Shown here: positions 1 through 8,893 of the stretch, piece by piece | How positions within the stretch are numbered: position 1 is the stretch's first letter | Layout of the letters: the number at the start of each line of letters is the position of its first letter | Assembly (NCBI RefSeq): GCF_007846085.1 | Contig: NZ_VOEJ01000002.1 | Coordinates: 1 to 64,000 of the forward strand | DNA length: 64,000 nt | Direction of reading: 5' to 3' | Origin: Mucilaginibacter pallidiroseus | Lineage (GTDB): Bacteria; Bacteroidota; Bacteroidia; Sphingobacteriales; Sphingobacteriaceae | Made by a program: the position numbers and the translations under genes | Notes under the pieces: generated by a model | Databases searched by the model: none | Seen by the model: the letters and a program-made list of their open reading frames with translations, nothing else | What the model was told of the DNA's origin: nothing

Positions 1-102
<102 letters not shown>

Positions 103-418
103 AAATGTGTTTGTTTGTATCCAGACCCTATTAACTCAATCAATAGAAATCTGTAAAAAAAAATATTCTCTTACAGTATTTTCAGATAACTGAGCTCTCT
201 TTTGTTTGTTAACAGTTCGTGTCTCCACTCACCGTTACGCTGCATTATTTTATTTTCTAATCTCTTTAAGAACTTCTTCGCTTCATCTCTCGAATCTGCT
301 TTTATATCTTCAGCCGTTGCGGCTTCAAATCTTCAATCTTTTCGCTCCTGAGAATTGCTCTCAGGCTTAACGTTTTAAAGTCCGTCGTTTCCGATTTCCT
401 CTCCCCCGTTTCGGGTTG
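103..418 (-). other. rRNA operon leader region, no gene
   Basis: These roughly 315 bases lie between the three tandem rRNA promoters and the 16S gene and should be transcribed as the pre-rRNA leader. I see no open reading frame of note and no tRNA. The leader is AT-rich next to the 16S gene. Its partner strand for RNase III processing would lie beyond the 16S gene, outside the window. Confidence 0.6.
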
Positions 419-450
419 CAAAGGTAATAACCTTTTCTATTATTTCCAAA
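419..450 (-). promoter_or_regulatory. rRNA promoter, proximal copy
   Basis: On the minus strand this reads TTTG, 20 bases, TACCTTTG, which matches the Bacteroidota housekeeping promoter (-33 TTG and -7 TAnnTTTG). An A-rich tract lies just upstream (451-462 on this strand), as expected for a strong rRNA promoter. It is the promoter nearest the 16S gene. Confidence 0.85.
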
Positions 451-522
451 CTTTATTTTTTTAAATTTTTAAAGTCCGGTTTTTCAATTAACAACCGCTT
501 CTCCTTTCGTCGTTGCGGGCTG

Positions 523-553
523 CAAAGGTAGCAGCTTTTAGTTAATTCACAAA
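523..553 (-). promoter_or_regulatory. rRNA promoter, middle copy
   Basis: Minus strand TTTG, 19 bases, TACCTTTG. It shares TACCTTTGCA and an upstream AAATAAAGTTTG block with the proximal copy, so the two look like duplicates about 103 bases apart. Confidence 0.85.
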
Positions 554-617
554 CTTTATTTTTAAATTTTTGTTTGCTTTATTTCAGAGAACATCCCGCT
601 ATTTCGTTTGCGGAGTG

Positions 618-648
618 CAAAGGTACGCATCATTTTTGCTTTTGCAAA
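618..648 (-). promoter_or_regulatory. rRNA promoter, distal copy
   Basis: Minus strand TTTG, 19 bases, TACCTTTG, the third copy of the same promoter pattern and about 95 bases beyond the middle one. Its upstream flank differs from the other two copies. Confidence 0.8.
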
Positions 649-909
649 TCATCCTTGCAAAAAAGTGATAGTGTAAATTTAACACGCTGAAAATAAGCTT
701 TAAAATTTTGTCTCTCATTTATCATTACGCAGTTTTAATAGCGCTAATGGCAGTCTTGTAGTAATACCACTACTTAAAACGATTAGATAAAAAAGGGTCG
801 TGTTAGGGATAGCAACGGATACCGGCCGTGAAAAGGGTTTATGCCGAGGGATAGCTTAATGCATGCAGGCGTATGAGTGGAGAGCCCGGCCGTTAGGCAA
901 CGCCCATAA
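649..909. other. intergenic, nothing recognised
   Basis: Between the distal rRNA promoter and the end of aroK I see no open reading frame, no clear terminator hairpin and no repeat. The aroK transcript points into the rRNA promoters, so a terminator would be expected here, but none with a good stem and T-run is visible. Confidence 0.5.
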
Positions 910-1422
910 CTATACTAAAGGTAAATCCAGTTTTTGGGCAAGTTTTTCAACATTCATATCTATACCACTAATATGGTAGCTGGCTTTTAAATAATACTGC
1001 TCGCGTTCGGCAAGTTTTTCGGTTATCAATTCAACAAGGTCGTCGCCCTTTTTTCCCTGCAATACCGGGCGCTGTGTTTTAGCGTTTTCGAGCCGGCCAG
1101 CCAATGCTCTTGGCGATAGCTCAATATACAGGGTCTTGCCGTGCTTGTTCATCCAATCCATGTTATCGAAAAAAACAGGCAGCCCCCCACCTGTAGATAC
1201 TACCGTGTTAGTTTTGTAAGGAGTGGTTTTTAATATATCCGACTCAAGCCTTCTGAAAGCATCTTCGCCATGTATGGTAAAATACTCAGGAATGGTCATA
1301 CCTGCACGATCTTCAAATTCGTGGTCAAGATCAATAAACTCGTACCCTAAAGCCGCCGACAGTTTACGGCCCCATGAAGTTTTGCCGCAACCCATAAATC
1401 CTACTAAAAAAACCAGGCTCAT
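910..1422 (-). CDS. aroK: shikimate kinase
   Basis: Cytoplasmic enzyme of the chorismate pathway: phosphorylates the 3-hydroxyl of shikimate with ATP. The 170 residues match the family length. Visible motifs are the Walker A loop GFMGCGKTS (8-16), shikimate-binding Asp33 in IDLD, Arg57/Arg58 in FRRLE, the GGG triplet (78-80), the LID arginine Arg118 in QRPVL, and Arg140. The start codon overlaps the stop of the upstream DoxX-type gene by one base (TAATG), which suggests translational coupling. It is the last gene of a three-gene minus-strand operon. Confidence 0.95.
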   Translation of the reverse strand: MSLVFLVGFMGCGKTSWGRKLSAALGYEFIDLDHEFEDRAGMTIPEYFTIHGEDAFRRLESDILKTTPYKTNTVVSTGGGLPVFFDNMDWMNKHGKTLYIELSPRALAGRLENAKTQRPVLQGKKGDDLVELITEKLAEREQYYLKASYHISGIDMNVEKLAQKLDLPLV

Positions 1423-2570
1423 TATTTATTGAAGTAATTTTTTACCAGATCATCATACTTAGGCATGTTGTGATAATGCCATTTATTAACAACCGTACCA
1501 TTCTTTATTAATATAACGCCGGGGTTTGAGCGGACCATTGTTTTAAGCGGCACGCCGTCTGCATAAAAAAGTTCGCTTACAAGGCGATGCTCTTTGGCAA
1601 ACTTCTGGGCATTCTCGGGCGAGGTAGCTGTTAATAATATCGTGCGGGTATTAAAGTTTTGCGTAAGATTAATGGCCAGGGCGTTGATACGGTTCAAAGC
1701 GTCGGCATTGGTTTCGTTTAAGTCGTAAGCAACTATCCATAGGGTATAAAAAGGATTATTAAGCAATTCTTGGTTGTAGGCATTTCCTTGTGCATCTTGT
1801 ATGGCAAGGTCACGAATTTTAGGTTCAAAGCCCTTTTTAAGCAATTTACTTTCCGGGTTACCCTCAACTACCCATGTACTATCTTTCCAAATGCCGGTTT
1901 TAAGGTATTCTTTATCCGTCATAGTTTTGGTTTGCTTAGTTTTTTTGTTTGTTAGGTGATAGGTTATCTCAAACTCATCAGTTGGTGCGCCCGGCGGCGT
2001 TTGCATTTGCTGCCAAATGTTCGCCCCTATTTTATAAGGTAGGAAATCTACCACGGGCAAAAAATTGTATGTATAAACCCCAAATCCAACCGAAACAACG
2101 GCAGATGCTGCCAACGCTACATCACCTGCTTTTTTATCAAATAAAGGCCGTAAGCTTTTGCGGTTTACAAACAGTACCAATACAAGCACTAACAAAATAA
2201 GGTCTTTAGTGAACGATTGCCACGGCGTAAGCGGTATGGCATCGCCAAAGCAGCCACAGGTTTGTACCACTTTAAAATATGCAGAGTAAAAGGTAAGAAA
2301 TGCAAAAAAGATAATTAACAGCAACAATCCCCAAACTACCTGCACGGCTCGCGCCCCGATAAGCAGGGCAAAACCCAATATCATTTCAAGCGCGCAAAGC
2401 ACTATGGCAAGGCTTAGCGCCAGGCCGTTTAACGAAGTTAGGTGGAACACCTCGAAGTACTCTTCCAGTTTGTAGGAAAATCCAAGCGGATCATTGGCTT
2501 TTATCAACCCGGAGAAGATAAAAAGCAAACCCACCGCTAAGCGGCACAACCACACTAAACTATTCTTCAT
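1422..2570 (-). CDS. DoxX-type membrane protein with C-terminal thioredoxin-like region (BT_3928-like)
   Basis: 382 residues. The first ~185 residues hold about five hydrophobic segments and a conserved CGCFGD loop (near residue 105), as in the DoxX/MauE family of quinone-linked membrane proteins. The C-terminal half is soluble; it has a segment resembling a thioredoxin-fold core (FYTLWIVAYDLN and later GVILIKNGTVV) but I see no CxxC. Bacteroidota carry this fusion next to a DUF1599 gene, as here (2-base gap). The likely role is redox-related in the envelope; substrate unknown. Confidence 0.8.
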   Translation of the reverse strand: MKNSLVWLCRLAVGLLFIFSGLIKANDPLGFSYKLEEYFEVFHLTSLNGLALSLAIVLCALEMILGFALLIGARAVQVVWGLLLLIIFFAFLTFYSAYFKVVQTCGCFGDAIPLTPWQSFTKDLILLVLVLVLFVNRKSLRPLFDKKAGDVALAASAVVSVGFGVYTYNFLPVVDFLPYKIGANIWQQMQTPPGAPTDEFEITYHLTNKKTKQTKTMTDKEYLKTGIWKDSTWVVEGNPESKLLKKGFEPKIRDLAIQDAQGNAYNQELLNNPFYTLWIVAYDLNETNADALNRINALAINLTQNFNTRTILLTATSPENAQKFAKEHRLVSELFYADGVPLKTMVRSNPGVILIKNGTVVNKWHYHNMPKYDDLVKNYFNK

Positions 2571-2572
2571 AC

Positions 2573-3112
2573 TTACTTTACTCCTAATTTAATCAGCGCA
2601 AACACCGCGTAATTAAGCATATCCTGGTAATTGGCCTTTACACCTTCCGAAGCAAGGGTTTGGCCCTTGTTATCTTCTATTTGTTTTACGCGTAACAGCT
2701 TCATTAGTATTAAATCTGTTAATGAACTGATGCGCATGTCGCGCCATGCCTCGCCGTAGTCGTGATTTTTGGCAAACATCAATTCTTTTGTTTCGTTTGA
2801 TTTTTCGTCGAACATCTTCTCTACAAAACCCGCCTCCAATTCAAACGGCGTTTCAGATGCTATTTCGAGTTGCATCATGGCAATAAGGCAGTAGTTTACA
2901 ATGCCTATATATTCGCCGGTGATGTCTTCATCTATCTTGGCCACCTTTTTTTCTTCGAGGGTGCGGATGCGCTGCGCTTTGATAAAAATCTGATCGGTTA
3001 TAGATTCGGGCCTGAGTATGCGCCACGCCGTTCCGTAATCGCGGGTTTTTTTCATGAAAAGGCCTTTGCAAAGGCTAATTACTGCTTCGTATTCGGTTGC
3101 GGTGTTGTTCAC
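2573..3112 (-). CDS. DUF1599-family protein made of two internal repeats
   Basis: 179 residues, soluble, no signal peptide. Two similar halves with a 93-residue period are visible: DYGTAW (25-30) and DYGEAW (118-123), each followed by a (I/L)TD...(K)xxR(I/V)xx(L/I)E helix (38-54 and 131-147) and by a NYxxxAxxxL helix (73-82 and 167-176). This matches the DUF1599 family of Bacteroidota. Function unknown. It is first in the operon with the DoxX-type gene and aroK and is divergent from folP. Confidence 0.85.
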   Translation of the reverse strand: MNNTATEYEAVISLCKGLFMKKTRDYGTAWRILRPESITDQIFIKAQRIRTLEEKKVAKIDEDITGEYIGIVNYCLIAMMQLEIASETPFELEAGFVEKMFDEKSNETKELMFAKNHDYGEAWRDMRISSLTDLILMKLLRVKQIEDNKGQTLASEGVKANYQDMLNYAVFALIKLGVK

Positions 3113-3149
3113 GGTTTAATAATGGTGCTAATTTATTGGTGTCGTCTAT

Positions 3150-3210
3150 CCTGTTCGGGTGCCGGGCGAATGATTACCTTGGTGCCTTTTAAAGAAAAGT
3201 GCCGAACAGG
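3150..3210. repeat. 9-base inverted repeat between DUF1599 gene and folP
   Basis: CCTGTTCGG at 3150-3158 and CCGAACAGG at 3202-3210 are perfect inverted copies 43 bases apart, in the 169-base divergent intergenic region. They could be a pair of regulator half-sites or a transcript hairpin; the sequence alone does not decide. Confidence 0.45.
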
Positions 3211-3222
3211 AATATAAAGGCC

Positions 3223-3253
3223 TTTATAAAGTAGATTTTACTTTACAACTTTG
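3223..3253 (+). promoter_or_regulatory. possible folP promoter
   Basis: CAACTTTG at 3246-3253 is one base off TAnnTTTG and lies about 28 bases before the folP start; a TTT at 3223-3225 sits 20 bases upstream in the -33 position. Weak match. Confidence 0.35.
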
Positions 3254-3281
3254 CAGCCTTCGGTGACCTCAACATAATAAA

Positions 3282-4136
3282 GTGGCTAAAGATACATTTT
3301 TTCGGAAAAAACTAACCCTTAACGCCGGCGGCAGATTAATTGATTTAACCAACCCGCTTGTTATGGGTATCATTAATATAACGCCCGACTCATTCCATGC
3401 CGATAGTCGCAAAAATGGTATTGATGAAATTGTTAAACAGGCAGGTGCTATGCTGGCAGATGGCGCTGCAATACTTGATATTGGCGGATACTCCTCACGC
3501 CCCGGCGCAGCCGAAGTGAGCCCGCAGGAAGAAGCCGACCGTGTGATACCTGGCATTGAAGCGATAGTGAAATCCTTTCCTGATGTTATTATTTCTGTGG
3601 ACACCTTTAGGGCAGATGTGGGGGAAGCTGCTATAAATGCGGGTGCGAATATTATCAATGATATATCCGGCGGGGAACTGGACGATAAGATGTTTACGAC
3701 GGTAGCCAGGCTGCAGGTACCTTACATACTGATGCATATGCGTGGCACCCCGCAAAGCATGACACAGCTAACCGATTATGATGATGTATTTGCCGAAGTA
3801 TACAATTATTTTGCAAAGAAGATTTACCAGCTAAGGCAGCTTAATGTGCATGACATTATACTTGACCCTGGTTTTGGTTTTGCTAAAAAGGCCGAACAAA
3901 GCTACACGCTTATGAACCGCCTTGAAGATTTTGCACCGCTTGAGCTACCGATACTTACCGGTGTATCGCGCAAGCGAATGATTTATAATTTATTAGGTAA
4001 CACAGCTGCCGAGGCTTTGAACGGAACAACCGCACTTAATACCATTGCGTTAACTAAAGGTACCAACATACTGCGGGTACATGATGTTAAGGCAGCGGTA
4101 GAAGCTGTAAAGATTTGGGAGGCCTGTGATGCTTAA
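3282..4136 (+). CDS. folP: dihydropteroate synthase
   Basis: Joins p-aminobenzoate to the pterin diphosphate in folate synthesis; cytoplasmic TIM barrel, target of sulfonamides. Motifs in order: NITPDSFH (near residue 30), DIGGYSSRPGA (near 68), SVDTFR (near 107), NDISGG (near 125), DPGFGFAKKAEQ (near 195) and TGVSRKRM (near 230). 284 residues is normal. The start is GTG; no ATG lies in frame upstream before the promoter-like region, and MAKDTFFRKK is a plausible N-terminus. No cdaA gene follows it here; a lipoprotein gene faces it instead. Confidence 0.95.
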   Translation: MAKDTFFRKKLTLNAGGRLIDLTNPLVMGIINITPDSFHADSRKNGIDEIVKQAGAMLADGAAILDIGGYSSRPGAAEVSPQEEADRVIPGIEAIVKSFPDVIISVDTFRADVGEAAINAGANIINDISGGELDDKMFTTVARLQVPYILMHMRGTPQSMTQLTDYDDVFAEVYNYFAKKIYQLRQLNVHDIILDPGFGFAKKAEQSYTLMNRLEDFAPLELPILTGVSRKRMIYNLLGNTAAEALNGTTALNTIALTKGTNILRVHDVKAAVEAVKIWEACDA

Positions 4137-4144
4137 CCTATTAT

Positions 4145-4546
4145 TTATTTGCTACTAATTTTACGATACTCGTAAGACGGACCATCTGCAGCGGATGAAC
4201 CGATAATAATGCGGCCCGACACGGATTGCATCCAGGCATCCTTGTAAGTGGGATTGGTAAAAGTGATTATCCCGAATTTCAGCGAGTCGCGGGTTTCCGT
4301 TATGTTGATGCTGAATTTGCCTTGGGCGGTTATCTTATTATCTATATAACGTGAATAGGTACTGTCTTTATTGAACTGGTACATATCGCCATTACCAGTA
4401 GGTGCCGGCCTCGGCATGGAGAGGCCACCGTGTGTAGCAGCAAGTTCCCAACGGCCAAATAAATTCGCACTCATCGGCTTGCTATCCTGCTTTTGGCAAG
4501 ATATAACTCCCGCCGCCGCAAAGAAAATCAGTAATGCTTTTTTCAT
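4145..4546 (-). CDS. small lipoprotein, possibly lipocalin-like
   Basis: 133 residues beginning with an SPII signal; the lipobox cysteine is Cys17 (GVISC). The mature part starts with LFGRWEL and contains YQFNKDSTYSRY followed by alternating beta-like stretches, which resembles the short lipocalin-like lipoproteins of Bacteroidota. Function unknown. It converges with folP, with 8 bases between the two stops, so no separate terminator fits between them. Confidence 0.75.
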   Translation of the reverse strand: MKKALLIFFAAAGVISCQKQDSKPMSANLFGRWELAATHGGLSMPRPAPTGNGDMYQFNKDSTYSRYIDNKITAQGKFSINITETRDSLKFGIITFTNPTYKDAWMQSVSGRIIIGSSAADGPSYEYRKISSK

Positions 4547-4644
4547 TTTACAGGCTTTATAATAGCATTACGCGGCAGGTGCAGATAGTGCAACAGCTTG
4601 GATGATATATTATTGTGCTGATATGGCTAGTGTAGACCCTTAAA

Positions 4645-6165
4645 TTACCCTACCAACTCCAGCATTTTCAAAATACTGTCTACGTATTCCCGATTGTTGG
4701 CCAGGCGGGGTACTTTGTGCTGGCCGCCAAGTTTACCTTTCTCTTTCATCCAGGTAAAAAACGTGCCGTCAGCTACTTTGCGCACAAGGGGGCGGCGCAG
4801 GGCCATGTCTTTAAACCGCTTGGCATCGTAATCTGAATTTACGCGGCGCAGGGTTTCATCCAGCAGGTCTACAAACCTCTCAAACTCGGCTGGCTTTTTT
4901 ACAAACTCAATGAGCCACTCGTGAGCGCCACATTCGTCACCGTTAAAGTATACCGGTGCGGCTGTATAATCACGGATGATAGCACCTGTTTGCTGGCAGG
5001 CCTCGAGCAGGGCGCGCTCAGCATTATCAATTATAAGCTCTTCGCCAAAGGCATTTATGAAGTGCTTGGTACGCCCGGTTATTTGAATGCGGTATGGCGA
5101 AAGTGATGTAAACCTAATAGTATCACCTATCATGTAGCGCCATAAGCCTGCGTTGGTGGTGATGATGAGTGCATAATTCTTGTCCAGTTCCACCTCGTCA
5201 AGCGTAAGTGTCTTTGGATCATCGTCATGCAGATACTCCAGTGGTAAAAACTCGTAGAATATCCCGTAATCCAGCATCAACAGCATATCGCCGGGCTCTT
5301 CCAGATCCTGAATGCCAAAGAAACCTTCGGATGCATTATAGGTTTCCAGATAGTACATGTCGCTTTTAGGGATCAGCTTGGCAAACTGCTCGCGATATGG
5401 TGTAAAGTTAACCGCACCATGAAAGTAAAGCTCAAGGTTTGGCCAAACTTCTAACAGATTGCTTTTCCCGGTAATTTCAAGGATACGTTTAAACAGTAAT
5501 ATATTCCAGGTAGGTACGCCACTAATACTGGTAACATTTACATCTTTAGTGGCATAAGCCATCTTCTCAATCTTCTCTTCGAAGTTTTCGAGCAGGGCGA
5601 TATCTAAGTGCGGGGTGCGGTAAAATTCGGCCCATAGGGGCAGGTTTTTCATGATAACTGCCGATAAGTCGCCAAAAAAAGTATCGTCATTAAGCTGGCT
5701 TACCTGATGGCTACCACCCAATGTTAGGCTTTTACCTGTAAATATGCGGGCGTTTGGTCTGTTATTAAAGTAAAGGGTAAGCATATCCTTACCGCCTTTG
5801 AAGTGGCATTCCTCCAAGGACTCTTCGCTTACAGGTATAAATTTGCTTCTGTCGCTTGTAGTGCCTGATGATTTTGCAAACCAACGGATCTCCGACGGCC
5901 AAAGCACATTTTGCTCGCCCTTTAGCATCCGCTCTATATAGGGCTTCAGCGTATCATATGTTTGGATAGGTACGCGCTCCTTAAAGTGCGCAAGATTCTG
6001 AATGCTTTTATAATGATGGGTTTTGCCCCACTCGGTATTTTCGGCCCCCGCTATAAGTTGCTCAAACCATTCTTCCTGCACCTCATTAGGGTATTTCATA
6101 AAAAGCTCAATCTGATGGATGCGCTTTTTCATGAACCAGGTAAATACCGAATTAAAAAGAGTCAT
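4645..6165 (-). CDS. GH3-family acyl-acid amido synthetase-like protein
   Basis: 506 residues, an adenylate-forming enzyme related to plant GH3 auxin-conjugating enzymes. Visible motifs: nucleotide-binding SSGTTSDRSKFIP (near 100-112), YNASEGFFG (near 280), and WRYMIGDTIRF (near 340), corresponding to the three ATP-binding motifs of the family. Bacterial members are common in Bacteroidota but their acyl substrate and amine partner are not known. It lies 80 bases downstream of lptB on the same strand; CAAATATA at 6231-6238 is a possible -7 box without a good -33. Confidence 0.88.
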   Translation of the reverse strand: MTLFNSVFTWFMKKRIHQIELFMKYPNEVQEEWFEQLIAGAENTEWGKTHHYKSIQNLAHFKERVPIQTYDTLKPYIERMLKGEQNVLWPSEIRWFAKSSGTTSDRSKFIPVSEESLEECHFKGGKDMLTLYFNNRPNARIFTGKSLTLGGSHQVSQLNDDTFFGDLSAVIMKNLPLWAEFYRTPHLDIALLENFEEKIEKMAYATKDVNVTSISGVPTWNILLFKRILEITGKSNLLEVWPNLELYFHGAVNFTPYREQFAKLIPKSDMYYLETYNASEGFFGIQDLEEPGDMLLMLDYGIFYEFLPLEYLHDDDPKTLTLDEVELDKNYALIITTNAGLWRYMIGDTIRFTSLSPYRIQITGRTKHFINAFGEELIIDNAERALLEACQQTGAIIRDYTAAPVYFNGDECGAHEWLIEFVKKPAEFERFVDLLDETLRRVNSDYDAKRFKDMALRRPLVRKVADGTFFTWMKEKGKLGGQHKVPRLANNREYVDSILKMLELVG

Positions 6166-6245
6166 AGGCTGCTTGGCGGGGCTGGGTTAGTGTTGGTTTG
6201 CCGCGCTATTGGTGATCTTGGCAAACTTCTCAAATATATTATTTA

Positions 6246-6983
6246 CTAAGCAAATGTCTTTCTTTTTAAAACGAAGTTGGCCCCAAGATAAACCTTACGT
6301 ACCAGTTCGTTCGCGGCCAAAACTTCCGGCACGCCCGACTCAAGAATTTTACCTTCAAAGAGCAAATAAGCCCTATCAGTAATCGATAACGTTTCCTGTA
6401 CGTTGTGGTCGGTTATCAAAACACCAATATTACGGTTGCGCAACTTGGCCACCATGGATTGAATTTCCTCTACGGCGATAGGGTCGACCCCGGCAAAGGG
6501 CTCATCAAGCAGTACAAAGTTTGGTTCGGCAGCCAGGGCGCGTGCAATCTCGGTACGCCGGCGCTCGCCGCCCGATAGCAGGTCGCCACGGTTTTTACGC
6601 ACTTTATGTAAACTAAATTCGTCTATCAACTCTTCCAGCTTGTCGCGTTGCTGTTCCTTGGTCATTTTGCCCATCTCTAGCACCGCTTTAATATTATCCT
6701 CAACAGATAGTTTACGAAATACAGACGGCTCCTGCGCAAGGTAACCTATACCCTTTTGTGCCCGGCGGTACATGGCATCGTTGGTAATGTTTTCATCATC
6801 CAAAAAAATCTCGCCGCTGTTTGGCCTAACCAAACCCACTATCATATAAAATGATGTGGTTTTACCTGCACCGTTTGGGCCCAGCAAACCCACAATTTCG
6901 CCCTGCGAAACGTTGAACGATACATCGTTAACCACGGTGCGCTGTTTGTATTTCTTAATTAAATGATCTGCTCTTAGTATCAT
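6246..6983 (-). CDS. lptB: LPS export ABC transporter ATP-binding protein
   Basis: 245 residues, the ATPase that drives lipopolysaccharide extraction by LptBFGC. Motifs: Walker A GPNGAGKT (near 35-42), Q-loop AQEPSVF (near 83), signature LSGGERRR (near 138), Walker [11 protein letters not shown] (near 157) and a switch histidine in ITDHNV (near 192). Length and the [10 protein letters not shown] region match LptB better than branched amino-acid ATPases. Permease partners are not in the window. Confidence 0.93.
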   Translation of the reverse strand: MILRADHLIKKYKQRTVVNDVSFNVSQGEIVGLLGPNGAGKTTSFYMIVGLVRPNSGEIFLDDENITNDAMYRRAQKGIGYLAQEPSVFRKLSVEDNIKAVLEMGKMTKEQQRDKLEELIDEFSLHKVRKNRGDLLSGGERRRTEIARALAAEPNFVLLDEPFAGVDPIAVEEIQSMVAKLRNRNIGVLITDHNVQETLSITDRAYLLFEGKILESGVPEVLAANELVRKVYLGANFVLKRKTFA

Positions 6984-7059
6984 TAGCGAAAATTCAAAAG
7001 TTAAAAATCGAAATTAAAACCAAAAGCCGCAGCTCTTTTTACTTTAAAACTTTGACTTT

Positions 7060-8760
7060 TTAATTAAATCTAATCCCTTTTATATTCAATTGTATAATAC
7101 GTTGGTCACGCCATACATTTTCTTCAATGCTGTAACAAACGTCGAACGGAACGTTAGGTTTTAATTGGGGCAGGTATTGGGCATGATTAAACGCTATGCA
7201 GCTAAACGATGCCGAGCCGGGCTGCATGATAAACATTTTTACATGATTGCCGCCAACCAAACCTGCATTGCCGCTAACATACACATTTTTACTCATGAAC
7301 ACCGGTGCCATATTTTCCGGCCCGAAGGGCGCAAACTGGTTCATGACCCTAAAGAATTTCGACTCGATATCTTTTAATTCCAGTTCAGCATCAATATTTA
7401 TTTGTTGGATAAGCAATTCGTCGGGAATGGTAGCACTTACCACCTCTTCAAATTTATCTATAAATGCCGGTACGTTTTCGGGCTTCATGGTAAGGCCGGC
7501 AGCATACTTATGACCGCCGAATTGAATGAGCAAGTCGCTGCAACCACATAGGGCTTCATACAGATCATATCCAAGAACCGACCGGGCCGAACCCGCAACA
7601 TGCCCGTTGGATCGGGTTAGTACAATTGTAGGCCGGTAATACTTTTCGGTAAGGCGAGATGCTACAATACCTATCACACCTTTATGCCAGTTCTCATTAA
7701 AAACCACAGTCGATTTCCTGTTGATCATTATCTCATCATTATCTATGAGGCTCAATGCTTCGTCGGTAATTTGTAGATCATGACCTTTGCGTTCGATATT
7801 ATGCGTGTTGATGAGTTCACCCATTTCCCGGGCTTCCTCCTCATGGCAGGATATCAGTAAGGCAACGGCATGCTTGGCGTCGTCAATCCTCCCGGCAGCA
7901 TTAATGCGCGGGCCCAGTAAAAAAACTACGTCGGCTATACTTAGGTCTTTGCTTTTTCCGGCAACCTGCATCAAAGTTTTTACACCCGTACAGGGGTTGT
8001 CGTTGATTTTTTGCAAACCCAAATGCGCCAACACGCGGTTTTCGCCAGTTATGTGTACAATGTCGCAAGCTATACTGATGGCAACCAAATCCAGGTATGA
8101 GGCCACCTCTTCAAAATCAATATCATTTTTTTGAGCGTAGGCCTGTATTAATTTAAAGCCAATGCCACAGCCAGAAAGTTCTTTGTAAGGATACTCGCAA
8201 TCGCTCCGCTTTGGATCCAGCAATGCTAAGGCATCCGGCAGTTCATCCCCGGGCAAATGGTGATCGCATATAATAAAATCTACGCCAAGTTTATTGGCGT
8301 AGGCAACCTTATCCACCGACTTTACGCCGCAATCTAATGCGATTATTAACCCGAAGCCGTTTTGAGCCGCGAAGTCAATACCCTGAGTTGATATACCATA
8401 GCCCTCCTTGTAACGATCGGGTATGTAGTAAGCAATATTGTCGTGACACTTTTTAAAAAATCTATAAACCAATGCTACAGCTGTGGTGCCATCAACGTCG
8501 TAATCGCCGTAGATCATCACCTTTTCATTTTGGGCAATGGCTTGCTCTATACGCAGGATGGCTTTTTCCATATCCTGCATCAAAAAAGGATCATGCAGGT
8601 GCAGTTCGCTCGGGCGGAAGAAAAACCGCGCTTCTTCAAAATTAGTTATGCCACGATTTACCAGTAAACGGCTTAAGACAGGGTTAATGTTGAGGTCGGC
8701 AGCTAATTGCTGTACAACGTTTTCATCTGCCGTATTTTTTAACACCCACCGTTTACTCAT
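7060..8760 (-). CDS. recJ: single-stranded-DNA-specific exonuclease RecJ
   Basis: 566 residues, a 5'-3' ssDNA exonuclease in recombination and mismatch repair. DHH-domain motifs: YGDYDVDGTTA (near 82-92), LDCGVKS (near 137), ICDHHLPG (near 158). The DHHA1 domain shows GGHKYAAGL (near 412-420). The C-terminal ~100 residues form the expected OB-like domain (NVYVSGNAGLVGGNHVKM). Length is typical. Confidence 0.96.
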   Translation of the reverse strand: MSKRWVLKNTADENVVQQLAADLNINPVLSRLLVNRGITNFEEARFFFRPSELHLHDPFLMQDMEKAILRIEQAIAQNEKVMIYGDYDVDGTTAVALVYRFFKKCHDNIAYYIPDRYKEGYGISTQGIDFAAQNGFGLIIALDCGVKSVDKVAYANKLGVDFIICDHHLPGDELPDALALLDPKRSDCEYPYKELSGCGIGFKLIQAYAQKNDIDFEEVASYLDLVAISIACDIVHITGENRVLAHLGLQKINDNPCTGVKTLMQVAGKSKDLSIADVVFLLGPRINAAGRIDDAKHAVALLISCHEEEAREMGELINTHNIERKGHDLQITDEALSLIDNDEIMINRKSTVVFNENWHKGVIGIVASRLTEKYYRPTIVLTRSNGHVAGSARSVLGYDLYEALCGCSDLLIQFGGHKYAAGLTMKPENVPAFIDKFEEVVSATIPDELLIQQINIDAELELKDIESKFFRVMNQFAPFGPENMAPVFMSKNVYVSGNAGLVGGNHVKMFIMQPGSASFSCIAFNHAQYLPQLKPNVPFDVCYSIEENVWRDQRIIQLNIKGIRFN

Positions 8761-8838
8761 GTAGTAATATCGCTTAAAAAAGATGTAAAGATAGCCATTG
8801 CATGCAAAACGTAAATAACAGGCAATAATTTTAATTGC

Positions 8839-8869
8839 TTGTGTATTTCAATTTAACAGCTTATGTTTG
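8839..8869 (+). promoter_or_regulatory. promoter of the TetR gene
   Basis: TTG at 8839-8841, 20 bases, then TATGTTTG at 8862-8869: a full match to the Bacteroidota TTG/TAnnTTTG promoter. Transcription should start near 8874, inside the operator at 8875-8888, giving a leader of about 20 bases. Confidence 0.75.
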
Positions 8870-8874
8870 CAAAC

Positions 8875-8888
8875 ATACCAATTAGTAT
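8875..8888. promoter_or_regulatory. TetR operator, copy 1
   Basis: ATACCAATTAGTAT, a 14-base imperfect dyad (12 of 14 positions symmetric; the two mismatched positions are the same as in copy 2). It covers the predicted transcription start of the TetR gene, fitting autorepression. The same word, with two base changes that keep the symmetry, recurs at 9500-9513. Confidence 0.7.
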
Positions 8889-8893
8889 TTTTA

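Noticed and set aside
103..909. tRNA or small RNA gene in the rRNA leader region
   Set aside because: No cloverleaf or conserved tRNA arm sequence was found on either strand by eye.
2870..3217. 115-codon open frame on the plus strand over the DUF1599 gene
   Set aside because: Overlaps a gene with clear internal repeats and shows no recognisable pattern.
8867..8893. upstream TTG start for the TetR gene
   Set aside because: It lies inside the -7 box of the gene's own promoter and before the predicted transcription start.
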